A DNA stretch of 64,000 nt from Cherax quadricarinatus (lineage: Eukaryota; Arthropoda; Malacostraca; Decapoda; Parastacidae), in NCBI RefSeq assembly GCF_038502225.1, contig NW_027196481.1, positions 25,766 through 89,765 on the forward strand, written 5' to 3'. Position numbers and translations under genes: made by a program. This document shows, piece after piece, positions 21,301 through 36,100 of this stretch. Position 1 is the stretch's first letter. The number at the start of each line of letters is the position of its first letter. The notes under the pieces are model-generated. The model had not been told where the DNA came from. It worked only from the letters and a program-made list of their open reading frames with translations, and ran no database searches.

Positions 21301-23800
21301 CTTACATCAGGTCTGGCTTACCCTAACATCTTACAACATGTCCGGCTTACCCTGACATCTTACAGCAATTCTGGCTTACCCTGATATCTTGCAGCAGGTC
21401 TGTTTTACCCTGACATCTTTCAGCAAGTCTGCCTTACCTTGACATCTTATAGCAGGTCTAGCTTACCCTGGCATCTTACAGAAGGTCTGGCTTACCCTGA
21501 CATCTTACAGCAGGTCTGGCTTACCTTGACATCTGCAGCAGGTCTGGCTTACACTGATATCTTACATCAGGTCTGGCTTACCATAACATCTTACAGCAGT
21601 TCTGGCTTACCCTGACATCTTACAGCAGGTCTGCTTACCCTGAAATCTTACATCAGGTCTAGCTTACCCTTACATCTTACAGCAGGCCTGGCTTACCCTG
21701 ACATCTTACAGCAGGTCTGGCTTACCATGATATCTTACAGAAAGTCTGGCTTACCCTGATATCTTACGGAAGGCCTGGCTTACCCTAACATCTTACAGGA
21801 GGTGTGGCTTACCCTGACATCTTACATCAAGTCTGGCTTACCCTGATATCTTACAGCAGGTCTGGCTTACCCTAACATCTTACAGCAGGTCTGCCTTACA
21901 TTGACATCTTACAGCAGGTCTGCTTACCCTGATATCTTACATCAGTTCTAGCTTACCCTTACATCTTACAGCAGGTCTGGCTTACCCTGACATCTTACAG
22001 CAGGTCTGGCTTACCCTGATATCTTACAGAAAGTCTGGCTTACCCTGATATCTTACGGAAGGCCTTGCTTACCCTAACATCTTACAGCAGGTGTGGCTTA
22101 CCCTGACATCTTACATCAGGTCTGGCTTACCCTGACATCTTACATCAGGTCTGGCTTACCCTGATATCTTACAGCAGGTCTGGCTTACCCTGACATCTTA
22201 CAGCAGGTCTGCTTACCCTGATATCTTACATCAGGTCTAGCTTACTCTTACATCTTACAGCAGGTCTGGCTTACCCTGACATCTTACAGCAGGTCTGGCT
22301 TACCCTGATATCTTACAGAAAGTCTGGCTTACCCTGATATATTACGGAAGGCCTGGCTTACCCTAACATCTTACAGCAGGTGTGGCTTACCCTGACATCT
22401 TACATCAGGTCTGGCTTACCCTGATATCTTACAGCAGGTCTGGCTTACCCTAACATCTTACATCAGGTCTGGCTTACCCTGTCATCTTACTGCAGGTCTG
22501 ACTTACCCTGACATCTTACAGCAGTTCTGGCTTATCCTGACATCTTACAGCAGGCCTGGCTTATCCTAACATCTTAGAGCAGGTCTGGCTTACCCTGACA
22601 TCTTACAGAAAGTCAGGCTTACCCTGATATCTTACGGAAGGTCTGGCTTACCGTAACATCTTACAGCAGGTCTGGCTTACCCTGACATCTTACATCAGGT
22701 CTGGCTTACCCTGATATCTTACAGCAGGTCTGGCTTACCCTGACATCTTACAGCACTTTTAGCTTTCCCTGATATCTTATAGCAGGTCTGGCTTACCCTA
22801 ACAACTTACAGGAGGTTTGGCTTACCCTGACATCTTACAACAGGTCTGGCTTACTCTGACATCTTTCAGCAGGTCTGGCTTACCCTGACATCTTACAGCA
22901 GGTCTGGCTTATCCTGGTATCTTACAGCAGATCTGGCTTACCCTGACATCTTACAGGAGGTCTGGCTTAACCTGACATCTTACAGCAGGTCTGGCTTACC
23001 CTGACATCTTACAGGAGGTCTGGCTTAACCTGACATCTTACAGCCGGTCTGGCTTTCCCTGACATCTTACAGCAGGTCTGTCTTACCCTGACATCTTACA
23101 GGAGGTCTGGCTTAACCTGACATCTTACAGCAGGTCTGGCTTACCCTGACATCTTACAGAATGTCTGGCTTTCCCTGATATCTTACGGAAGGTCTGGCTT
23201 ACCCTAACATCTTACAGCAGGTCTGGCTTAGCCTGACATCTTGCATCAGGTCTGGCTTACCCTGATACATCATTCAGTAAGTCTGGCTTAACCTGACATC
23301 TTACAGAAAGTCTGGCTTACCATGACGTCTTACAGCAGGTCTGGCTTACCCTAACATCTTACAGCAGGTCTGGCTTACCCTGACATCTTACAGAAAGTCT
23401 GGCTTACCCTGATATCTTACAGAAGGTCTGGCTTACCCTAACATCTTACAGAAGGTCTGGCTTACCCTGACATCTTACATCAGGTCTGGCTTACCCTAAC
23501 ATATTACAACATGTCCGGCTTACCCTGACATCTTACAGCAATTCTGGCTTACCCTGATATCTTACAGCAGGTCTGGCTTACCCTGACATCTTACAGCAGT
23601 TCTGGCTTACCCTGATATCTTAGAGGAGGTCTGGCTTTCCCTGACATCTTACAGCAGTTCTGGCTTACCCTGACATCTTTCAGTAAGTCTGGCTTACCCT
23701 GACATCTTATAGCACGTCTGGCTTACCCTGACATCTTTGCAGGTCTGGCTTACCCTGATATCTTGCATCTGGTCTGGCTTACCCCGATATCTTACTGCAG
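18350..23800. repeat. Higher-order block, matched by 33115-38300
   Basis: Rare monomer variants occur in the same order about 14.76 kb downstream: the CATCATACAG variant at 18708 and 33471, the TCAGCAAGTCTGCC variant at 21420 and 36184, and the TACATCATTCAGTAA variant at 23266 and 37740. The offset falls from about 14.76 to 14.47 kb through the block, showing indels after duplication. Matches were read by eye at marker positions, not aligned end to end. Confidence 0.75.
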
Positions 23801-26800
23801 GTCTGGCTTACCCTGACATCTTACAGCAGGTGTGGCTTACCCTGACATCTTACATCAGGTCTGGCTTACCCTGATACATCTTTCAGTAAGTCTGGCTTAC
23901 CCTGACATCTTTCAGCACGTCTGGCTTACCTTGACATCTTATAGCAGGTCTGGCTTACCCTGGCATCTTACAGCAGGTCTGGCTTACCCTGACATCTTAC
24001 AGCAGGTCTGGCTTACCCTGACATCTTACAGCAGGTCTGGCTTACCCTAACATCTTTCAGCAGGTCTGGCTTACCTTGACATCTTATAGCAGGTCTGGCT
24101 TATCCTGGCATCTTACAGCAGGTCTGGCTTACCCTGACATCTTACAGCAGGTCTGGCTTACCCTGACGTCTTACAGCAGGTCTGGCTTACCCTAACATCT
24201 TACAGCAGGTCTGGCTTACCCTGACATTTTACAGAAAGTCTGGCTTACCCTGATATCTTACAGAAGGTCTGGCTTACCCTAACATCTTACAGCAGGTCTG
24301 GTTTTCCCTGACATCTTACATCAGGTCTGGCTTACCCTAACATCTTACAACATGTCCGGCTTACCCTGACATCTTACAGCAATTCTGGCTTACCCTGATA
24401 TCTTACAGCAGGTCTGGCTTACCCTGACATCTTACAGCAGTTCTGGCTTACCCTGATATCTTAGAGGAGGTCTGGCTTTCCCTGACATCTTACAGCAGGT
24501 CTGGCTTACCCTGACATCTTTCAGAAAGTCTGGCTTACCCTGACATCTTACAGCACGTCTGGCTTACCCTGACATCTTTGCAGGTCTAGCTTACCCTGAT
24601 ATCTTGCAGCTGGTCTGGCTTACCCTGATATCTTACTGCAGGTCTGGCTTACCCTGACATCTTACATCAGGTCTGGCTTACCCTGATACATCTTTCAGGA
24701 AGTCTGGCTTACCCTGACATCTTACAGCACGTCTGGCTTACCCTGACGTCTTACAACTGGTCTGGCTTACCCTAACATCTTACAGCAGGTCTGGCTTGCC
24801 CTGACATCTTACAGAAAGTCTGGCTTACCCTGATATCTTACAGAAGGTCTGGCTTACCCTAACATCTTACAGCAGGTCTGGCTTACCCTGACATCTTACA
24901 TCAGGTCTGGCTTACCCTAAAATCTTACAACATGTCCGGCTTACCCTGACATCTTACAGCAATTCTGGCTTACCCTGATATCTTGCAGCAGGTCTGGCTT
25001 ACCCTGACATCTTTCAGCAAGTCTGCCTTACCTTGACATCTTATAGCAGGTCTAGCTTACCCTGGCATCTTACAGAAGGTCTGGCTTACCCTGACATCTT
25101 ACAGCAGGTCTGGCTTACCCTGACATCTTGCACCAGGTCTGGCTTACACTGATATCTTACATCAGGTCTGGCTTAGCCTAACATCTTACAGCAGGTCTGG
25201 CTTACCCTGACATCTTACAGCAGGTCTGCTTACCCTGATATCTTACATCAGGTATAGCTTACTCTTACATCTTACAGCAGGTCTGGCTTACCCTGACATC
25301 TTACAGCAGGTCTGGCTTACCCTGAAATCTTACAGAAGGTCTGGCTTACCCTGATATATTACGGAAGGCCTGGCTTACCCTAACATCTTACAGCAGGTGT
25401 GGCTTACCCTGACATCTTACATCAGGTCTGGCTTACCCTGATATCTTACAGCAGGTCTGGCTTACCCTAACATCTTACATCAGGTCTGGCTTACCCTGTC
25501 ATCTTACTGCAGGTCTGACTTACCCTGACATCTTACAGCAGTTCTGGCTTATCCTGACATCTTACAGCAGGCCTGGCATATCCTAACATCTTAGAGCAGG
25601 TCTGGCTTACCCTGACATCTTACAGAAAGTCAGGCTTACCCTGATATCTTACGGAAGGTCTGGCTTACCGTAACATCTTACAGCAGGTCTGGCTTACCCT
25701 GACATCTTACATCAGGTCTGGCTTACCCTGATATCTTACAGCAGGTCTGGCTTACCCTGACATCTTACAGCAGGTTTAGCTTTCCCTGATATCTTATAGC
25801 AGGTCTGGCTTACCCTAACATCTTACAGCAGGTTTGGCTTACCCTGACATCTTACAACTGGTCTGGCTTACTCTGACATCTTACAGCAGGTCTGGCTTAC
25901 CCTGACATCTTACAGCAGGTCTGGCTTATCCTGGTATCTTACAGCAGATCTGGCTTACCCTGACATCTTACAGTAGGTCTAGCTTACCCTAACATCTTAC
26001 AGCCGGTCTGGCTTTCCCTGACATCTTACAGCAGGTCTGTCTTACCCTGACATCTTACAGGAGGTCTGGCTTAACCTGACATCTTACAGCAGGTCTGGCT
26101 TACCCTGACATCTTACAGAAAGTCTGGCTTTCACTGATATCTTACGGAAGGTCTGGCTTACCCTAACATCTTACAGCAGGTCTGGCTTAGCCTGACATCT
26201 TACATCAGGTCTGGCTTACCCTGATACATCATTCAGTAAGTCTAGCTTAACCTGACATCTTACAGCACGTCTGGCTTACCATGACGTCTTACAGTAGGTC
26301 TGGCTTACCCTAACATCTTACAGCAGGTCTGGCTTACCCTGACATCTTACAGAAAGTCTGGCTTACCCTGATATCTTACAGAAGGTCTGGCTTACCCTAA
26401 CATCTTACAGCAGGTCTGGCTTACCCTGACATCTTACATCAGGTCTGGCTTACCCTAACATATTACAACATGTCCGGCTTACCCTGACATCTTACAGCAA
26501 TTCTGGCTTACCCTGATATCTTACAGCAGGTCTGGCTTACCCTGACATCTTACAGCAGTTCTGGCTTACCCTGATATCTTAGAGGAGGTCTGGCTTTCCC
26601 TGACATCTTACAGCAGTTCTGGCTTACCCTGACATCTTTCAGTAAGTCTGGCTTACCCTGACATCTTATAGCACGTCTGGCTTACCCTGACATCTTTGCA
26701 GGTCTGGCTTACCCTGATATCTTGCATCTGGTCTGGCTTACCCCGATATCTTACTGCAGGTCTGGCTTACCCTGACATCTTACAGCAGGTGTGGCTTACC

Positions 26801-29800
26801 CTGACATCTTACATCAGGTGTGGCTTACCCTGATACATCTTTCAGTAAGTCTGGCTTACCCTGACATCTTTCAGCACGTCTGGCTTACCTTGACATCTTA
26901 TAGCAGGTCTGGCTTACCCTTGCATCTTACAGCAGGTCTGGCTTACCCTGACATCTTACAGCAGGTCTGGCTTACCCTGACATCTTACAGCAGGTCTGGC
27001 TTACCCTAACATCTTTCAGCAGGTCTGGCTTACCTTGACATCTTATAGCAGGTCTGGCTTATCCTGGCATCTTACAGCAGGTCTGGCTTACCCTGACATC
27101 TTACAGCAGGTCTGGCTTACCCTGACATCTTACAGCAGGTCTGGCTTACCCTGACATCTTACAGCAGGTCTGGCTTACATTAACATCTTTCAGCAGGTCT
27201 GGCTTACCTTGACATCTTATAGCAGGTCTGGCTTACCCTAACATCTTACAGCAGGTCTGGCTTACCCTGACATTTTACAGAAAGTCTGGCTTACCCTGAT
27301 ATCTTACAGAAGGTCTGGCTTACCCTAACATCTTACAGCAGGTCTGGTTTACCCTGATATCTTACATCAGGTCTGGCTTACCCTAACATCTTACAACATG
27401 TCCGGCTTACCCTGACATCTTACAGCAATTCTGGCTTACCCTGATATCTTACAGCAGGTCTGGCTTACCCTGACATCTTACAGCAGTTCTGGCTTACCCT
27501 GATATCTTAGAGGAGGTCTGGCTTTCCCTGACATCTTACAGCAGGTCTGGCTTACCCTGACATCTTTCAGTAAGTCTGGCTTACCCTGACATCTTACAGC
27601 ACGTCTGGCTTACCCTGACATCTTTGCAGGTCTAGCTTACCCTGATATCTTGCAGCTGGTCTGGCTTACCCTGATATCTTACTGCAGGTCTGGCTTACCC
27701 TGACATCTTACATCAGGTCTGGCTTACCCTGATACATCTTTCAGGAAGTCTGGCTTACCCTGACATCTTACAGCACGTCTGGCTTACCCTGACGTCTTAC
27801 AACTGGTCTGGCTTACCCTAACATCTTACAGCAGGTCTGGCTTGCCCTGACATCTTACAGAAAGTCTGGCTTACCCTGATATCTTACAGAAGGTCTGGCT
27901 TACCCTAACATCTTACAGCAGGTCTGGCTTACCCTGACATCTTACATCAGGTCTGGCTTACCCTAAAATCTTACAACATGTCCGGCTTACCCTGACATCT
28001 TACAGCAATTCTGGCTTACCCTGATATCTTGCAGCAGGTCTGGCTTACCCTGACATCTTTCAGCAAGTCTGCCTTACCTTGACATCTTATAGCAGGTCTA
28101 GCTTACCCTGGCATCTTACAGAAGGTCTGGCTTACCCTGACATCTTACAGCAGGTCTGGCTTACCCTGACATCTTGCACCAGGTCTGGCTTACACTGATA
28201 TCTTACATCAGGTCTGGCTTACCCTAACATCTTACAGCAGGTCTGGCTTACCCTGACATTTTACAGCAGGTCTGCTTACCCTGATATCTTACATCAGGTC
28301 TAGCTTACCCTTATATCTTACAGCAGGTCTGGCTTACCCTGACATCTTACAGCAGGTCTGGCTTACCATGATATCTTACAGAAAGTCTGGCTTACCCTGA
28401 TATCTTACGGAAGGCCTGGCTTACCCTAACATCTTACAGGAGGTGTGGCTTACCCTGACATCTTACATCAGGTCTGGCTTACCCTGATATCTTACAGCAG
28501 GTCTGGCTTACCCTAACATCTTACAGCAGGTCTGGCTTACCCTGACATCTTACAGCAGGTCTGCTTACCCTGATATCTTACATCAGGTCTAGCTTACCCT
28601 TACATCTTACAGCAGGTCTGGCTTACCCTGACATCTTACAGCAGGTCTGGCTTACCCTGATATCTTACAGAAAGTCTGGCTTACCCTGATATCTTACGGA
28701 AGGCCTTGCTTACCCTAACATCTTACAGCAGGTGTGGCTTACCCTGACATCTTACATCAGGTCTGGCTTACCCTGACATCTTACATCAGGTCTGGCTTAC
28801 CCTGATATCTTACAGCAGGTCTGGCTTACCCTGACATCTTACAGCAGGTCTGTTTACCCTGATATCTTACATCAGGTCTAGCTTACTCTTACATCTTACA
28901 GCAGGTCAGGCTTACCCTGACATCTTACAGCAGGTCTGGCTTACCCTGATATCTTACAGAAAGTCTGGCTTACCCTGATATCTTACGGAAGGCCTGGCTT
29001 ACCCTAACATCTTACAGCAGGTGTGGCTTACCCTGACATCTTACATCAGGTCTGGCTTACCCTGATATCTTACAGCAGGTCTGGCTTACCCTAACATCTT
29101 ACATCAGGTCTGGCTTACCCTGTCATCTTACTGCAGGTCTGACTTACCCTGACATCTTACAGCAGTTCTGGCTTATCCTGACATCTTACAGCAGGCCTGG
29201 CTTATCCTAACATCTTACAGCAGGTCTGGCTTACCCTGACATCTTACAGAAAGTCAGGCTTACCCTGATATCTTACGGAAGGTCTGGTTTACCGTAACAT
29301 CTTACAGCAGGTGTGGCTTACCCTGACATCTTACATCAGGTCTGGCTTACCCTGATATCTTACAGCAGGTCTGGCTTACCCTGACATCTTACAGCAGGTT
29401 TAGCTTTCCCTGATATCTTATAGCAGGTCTGGCTTACCCTAACATCTTACAACAGGTCTGGCTTACTCTGACATCTTACAGCAGGTCTGGCTTACCCTGA
29501 CATCTTACAGCAGGTCTGGCTTATCCTGGTATCTTACAGCAGATCTGGCTTACCCTGACATCTTACAGTAGGTCTAGCTTACCCTAACATCTTACAGCCG
29601 GTCTGGCTTTCCCTGACATCTTACAGCAGGTCTGTCTTACCCTGACATCTTACAGGAGGTCTGGCTTAACCTGACATCTTACAGCAGGTCTGGCTTACCC
29701 TGACATCTTACAGAAAGTCTGGCTTTCCCTGATATCTTACGGAAGGTCTGGCTTACCCTAACATCTTACAGCAGGTCTGGCTTAGCCTGACATCTTACAT

Positions 29801-32800
29801 CAGGTCTGGCTTACCCTGATACATCATTCAGTAAGTCTGGCTTAACCTGACATCTTACAGCACGTCTGGCTTACCATGACGTCTTACAGCAGGTCTGGCT
29901 TACCCTAACATCTTACAGCAGGTCTGGCTTACCCTGACATCTTACAGAAAGTCTGGCTTACCCTGATATCTTACAGAAGGTCTGGCTTACCCTAACATCT
30001 TACAGCAGGTCTGGCTTACCCTGACATCTTACATCAGGTCTGGCTTACCCAAACATATTACAACATGTCCGGCTTACCCTGACATCTTACAGCAATTCTG
30101 GCTTACCCTGATATCTTACAGCAGGTCTGGCTTACCCTGACATCTTACAGCAGTTCTGGCTTACCATGATATCTTAGAGGAGGTCTGGCTTTCCCTGACA
30201 TCTTACAGCAGTTCTGGCTTACCCTGACATCTTTCAGTAAGTCTGGCTTACCCTGACATCTTACAGCACGTCTGGCCTACCCTGACATCTTTGCAGGTCT
30301 GGCTTACCCTGATATCTTGCATCTGGTCTGGCTTACCCTGATATCTTACTGCAGGTCTGGCTTACCCTGACATCTTACAGCAGGTGTGGCTTACCCTGAC
30401 ATCTTACATCAGGTCTGGCTTACCCTGATACATCTTTCAGTAAGTCTGGCTTACCCTGACATCTTTCAGCACGTCTGGCTTACCCTGACGTCTTACAGCA
30501 GGTCTGGCTTACCCTAAAATCTTACAGCAGGTCTGGCTTACCCTGACATCTTTCAGAAAGTCTGGCTTACATTGATATCTTACAGAAGGTCTGGCTTACC
30601 CTAACATCTTACAGCAGGTCTGGCTTACCCTGACATCTTACATCAGGTCTGGCTTACCCTAACATCTTACAACATGTCCGGCTTACCCTGACATCTTACA
30701 GTAATTCTAGCTTAACCTGATATCTTACAGCAGGTCTGGCTTAACCTGACATCTTTCAGTAAGTCTGGCTTACCCTGACATCTTACAGCACGTCTGGCTT
30801 ACCCTGACATCTTTGCAGGTCTGGCTTACCCTGATATCTTGCAGCTGGTCTGGCTTACCCTGATATCTTACTGCAGGTCTGGCTTACCATGACATCTTAC
30901 AGCAGTTCTGGCTTACCCTGATATCTTACAGGATGTCGGGCTTTCCCTGACATCTTACACAGGTCTGGCTTACCCTGACATCTTTCAGTAAGTCTGGCTT
31001 TCCCTGACATCTTACAGCACGTCTGGCTTACCCTGACATCTTACAGCAGATCTGGCTTACCCTAACATCTTACAGCAGGTCTGGCTTACCCTGACATCTT
31101 ACAGCAGGTCTGGCTTACCATGATATCTTACAGAAAGTCTGGCTTACCCTGATATCTTACGGAAGGCCTGGCTTACCCTAACATCTTACAGCAGGTGTGG
31201 CTTAACCTGACATCTTACATCAGGTCTGGCTTACCCTGATATCTTACAGCAGGTCTGACTTACCCTAACATCTTACAGCAGGTCTGGCTTACCCTGACAT
31301 CTTACAGCAGGTCTGCTTACCCTGATATCTTACATCAGGTCTATCTTACCCTTACATCTTACAGCAGGTCTTTCTTACCCTGACATCTTACAGCAGGTCT
31401 GGCTTACCCTGATATCTTACAGAAAGTCTGGCTTACCCTGATATCTTACGGAAGGCCTGGCTTACCCTAACATCTTACAGCAGGTGTGGCTTACCCTGAC
31501 ATCTTACATCAGGTCTGGCTTAACCTGACATCTAACATCACGTCTGGCTTACCCTGACATCTTACAGCAGGTCTGGCTTACCCTGACATCTTACAGCAGG
31601 TCTGGCTTACCCTAACATCTTTCAGCAGGTCTGGCTTACCTTGACATCTTATAGCAGGTCTGGCTTATCCTGGCATCTTACAGCAGGACTGGCTTACCCT
31701 GACATCTTACAGCAGGTCTGGCTTACCCTGACGTCTTACAGCAGGTCTGGCTTACCCTAACATCTTACAGCAGGTCTGGCTTACCCTGACATTTTACAGA
31801 AAGTCTGGCTTACCCTGATATCTTACAGAAGGTCTGGCTTACCCTAACATCTTACAGCAGGTCTGGTTTACCCTGACATCTTACATCAGGTCTGGCTTAC
31901 CCTAACATCTTACAACATGTCCGGCTTACCCTGACATCTTACAGCAATTCTGGCTTACCCTGATATCTTACAGCAGGTCTGGCTTACCCTGACATCTTAC
32001 AGCAGTTCTGGCTTACCCTGATATCTTAGAGGAGGTCAGGCTTTCCCTGACATCTTACAGCAGGTCTGGCTTACCCTGACATCTTTCAGTAAGTCTGGCT
32101 TACCCTGACATCTTACAGCACGTCTGGCTTACCCTGACATCTTTGCAGGTTTAGCTTACCCTGATATCTTGCAGCTGGTCTGGCTTACCCTGATATCTTA
32201 CTGCAGGTCTGGCTTACCCTGACATCTTACATCAGGTCTGGCTTACCCTGATACATCTTTCAGTAAGTCTGGCTTACCCTGACATCTTACAGCACGTGTG
32301 GCTTACCCTGACGTCTTACAGCTGGTCTGGCTTACCCTAACATCTTACAGCAGGTCTGGCTTACCCTGACATCTTAAAGAAAGTCTGGCTTACCCTGATA
32401 TCTTACAGAAGGTCTGGCTTACCCTAACATCTTACAGCAGGTCTGGCTTACCCTGACATCTTACATCAGGTCTGGCTTACCCTAACATCTTACAACATGT
32501 CCGGCTTACCCTGACATCTTACAGCAATTCTGGCTTACCCTGATATCTTGCAGCAGGTCTGGCTTACCCTGACATCTTTCAGCAAGTCTGCCTTACCTTG
32601 ACATCTTATAGCAGGTCTAGCTTACCCTGGCATCTTACAGAAGGTCTGGCTTACCCTGACATCTTGCAGCAGGTCTGGCTTACACTGATATCTTACATCA
32701 GGTCTGGCTTACCCTAACATCTTACAGCAGGTCTGGCTTACCCTGACATCTTACAGCAGGTCTGCTTACCCTGATATCTTACATCAGGTCTAGCTTACCC

Positions 32801-33114
32801 TTACATCTTACAGCAGGTCTGGCTTACCCTGACATCTTACAGCAGGTCTGGCTTACCATGATATCTTACAGAAAGTCTGGCTTACCCTGATATCTTACGG
32901 AAGGCCTGGCTTACCCTAACATCTTACAGGAGGTGTGGCTTACCCTGACATCTTACATCAGGTCTGGCTTACCCTGATATCTTACATCAGGTCTAGCTTA
33001 CCCTTACATCTTACAGCAGGTCTGGCTTACCCTGACATCTTACAGCAGGTCTGGCTTACCCTGATATCTTACAGAAAGTCTGGCTTACCCTGATATCTTA
33101 CGGAAGGCCTTGCT

Positions 33115-36100
33115 TACCCTAATATCTTACAGCAGATCTGGCTTACCCTGACATCTTACAGGAGATCTGGCTTACCCTGACATCTTGCAGCCGGTCTGGC
33201 TTACCGTGACATCTTACAGCAGGTCTGTCTTACCCTGACATCTTACAGAAAGTGTGGCTTAACCTGACATCTTACAGCAGGTCTGGCTTACCCTGATATC
33301 TTACAGCAGTTCTGGCTTACCCTGACATCTTACAGCAGGTCTTGCTTGATCTGACATCTTACAGCAGGTGTGCCTTACCTTGATATCTTACAACAGCTCT
33401 GGCTTTCCTTGACATCTTACAGCAGGTCTGGCTTACCCTGACATCTTACAACATGTCCGGCTTACCCTGACATCATACAGCAGGTCTGGCTTACCCTGAT
33501 ATCTTACAGTAGATCTGGCTTACCCTGATATCTTACAGGAGGTCTGGCTTTCCCTGACATCTTACAGCTTACCCTGTCATCTTTCAGTAAGTCTGGCTTA
33601 CCCTGACATCTTACAGAAAGTGTGGCTTACCCTGATATCTTGCATCAGGTCTAGCTTACCCTGACATCTTACAGCAGGTCTGGCTTACCCTGACATCTTA
33701 CAGCAGGTCTAGCTTACCCAGATATCTTACAGCAGGTGTGGCTTACCCTAACATCTTACAGCAGGTTTGGCTTACCCTGATATCTTACAGCAGGTCTGGC
33801 TTACTCTGACATCTTACAGCAGGTCTAGCTTACCCTGACATCTTGCAGCAGGCCTGGCTTACCCTAATATCTTACAGCAGATCTAGCTTACCCTGACATC
33901 TTACAGGAGATCTGGCTTACCCTGACATCTTGCAGCCGGTCTGGCTTACCGTGACATCTTACAGCAGGTCTGTCTTACCCTGACATCTTACATAAAGTGT
34001 GGCTTAAACTGACATCTTACAGCAGGTCTGGCTTACCCTGACATCTTTCAGCAGGTATGGCTTACCTTGACAACTTGTAGCAGGTCTGGCTTACCCTGGC
34101 ATCTTACAGCAGGTCTGGCTTACCCTGACATCTTACAGCAGGTCTGGCTTACCCTGACATCTTACAGCAGGTCTGGCTTACACTGATATCTTACATCAGG
34201 TCTGGCTTACCCTAACATCTTACAGCAGCTCTGGCTTACCCTGAAATCTTACAGCAGGTCTGCTTACCCTGATATCTTACATCAGGTCTAGCTTACCCTT
34301 ACATCTTACAGCAGGTCTGACTTACCCTGACATCTTACAGCAGGTCTGGCTTACCCTGATATCTTACAGAAAGTCTGGCTTACCCTGATATCTTACGGAA
34401 GGCCTGGCTTACCCTAACATCTAACAGCAGGTGTGGCTTACCCTGACATCTTACATCCGGTCTGGCTTACCCTGACATCTTACATCAGGTCTGGCTTACC
34501 CTGATATCTTACAGCAGGTCTGGCTTACCATAACATATTACATCAGGTCTGGCTTACCCTGACATCTTACTGCAGGTCTGACTTACCCTGACATCTTACA
34601 GCAGTTCTGGCTTATCCTGACGTCTTACAGCAGGCCTGACTTATCCTAACATCTTACAGCAGGTCTGGCTTACCCTGACATCTTACAGAAAGTCAGGCTT
34701 ACCCTGATATCTTACGGAAGGTCTGGCTTACCCTAACATCTTACAGCAGGTCTGGCTTACCCTGACATCTTACATGAGGTCTGGCTTACCCTGACATCAT
34801 ACAGCAGGTCTGGCTTACCCTGATATCTTACAGCAGATCTGGCTTACCCTGACATCTTACAGCAGTTCTGGCTTACCCTGATATCTTACAAGGGCTCTGG
34901 ATTTCCCTGACATCTTACAGCTTACCCTGTCATCTTTCAGTAAGTCTGGCTTTCCCTGACATCTTACAGCACGTCTGCCTTACCCTGACATCTTACAGAA
35001 AGTGTGGCTTACCCTGATATCTTACATCAGGTCTAGCTTACCCTGACATCTTACAGCAGGTCTGGCTTACCCTGACATCTTTCAGCAGGTCTGGCTTACC
35101 TTGACATCTTAAAGCAGGTCTGGCTTACCCTGGCATCTTACAGCAGGTCTGGCTTACCCTGACATCTTACAGCAGGTCTGGCTTACCCTGACATCTTACA
35201 GCAGGTCTGGCTTACCCTAACATCTTTCAGCAGGTCTGGCTTACCTTGACATCTTATAGCAGGTCTGGCTTATCCTGGCATCTTACAGCAGGTCTGGCTT
35301 ACCCTGACATCTTACAGCAGGTCTGGCTTACCCTGACGTCTTACAGCAGGTCTGGCTTACCCTAACATCTTACAGCAGGTCTGGCTTACCCTGACATTTT
35401 ACAGAAAGTCTGGCTTACCCTGATATCTTACAGAAGGTCTGGCTTACCCTAACATCTTACAGCAGGTCTGGTTTACCCTGACATCTTACATCAGGTCTGG
35501 CTTACCCTAACATCTTACAACATGTCCGGCTTACCCTGACATCTTACAGCAATTCTGGCTTACCCTGATATCTTACAACAGGTCTGGCTTACCCTGACAT
35601 CTTACAGCAGTTCTGGCTTACCCTGATATCTTAGAGGAGGTCTGGCTTTCCCTGACATCTTACAGCAAGTCTAGCTTACCCTGACATCTTTCAGTAAGTC
35701 TGGCTTTCCCTGACATCTTACAGCACGTCTGGCTTACCCTGACATCTTTGCAGGTCTAGCTTACCCTGATATCTTGCAGCTGGTCTGGCTTACCCTGATA
35801 TCTTACTGCAGGTCTGGCTTACCCTGACATCTTACATCAGGTCTGGCTTACCCTGATACATCTTTCAGTAAGTCTGGCTTACCCTGACATCTTACAGCAC
35901 GTCTGGCTTACCCTGACGTCTTACAGCTGGTCTTGCTTACCCTAACATCTTACAGCAGGTCTGGCTTACCCTGACATCTTACAGAAAGTCTGGCTTACCC
36001 TGATATCTTACAGAAGGTCTGGCTTACCCTAACATCTTACAGCAGGTCTGGCTTACCCTGACATCTTACATCAGGTCTGGCTTACCCTAACATCTTACAA

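Noticed and set aside
23832..27009. Two nearly identical 72-codon frames (23832-24050 and 26791-27009) inside the array
   Set aside because: They are translations of the satellite; their similarity reflects the 2.96-kb higher-order duplication, not a protein family.
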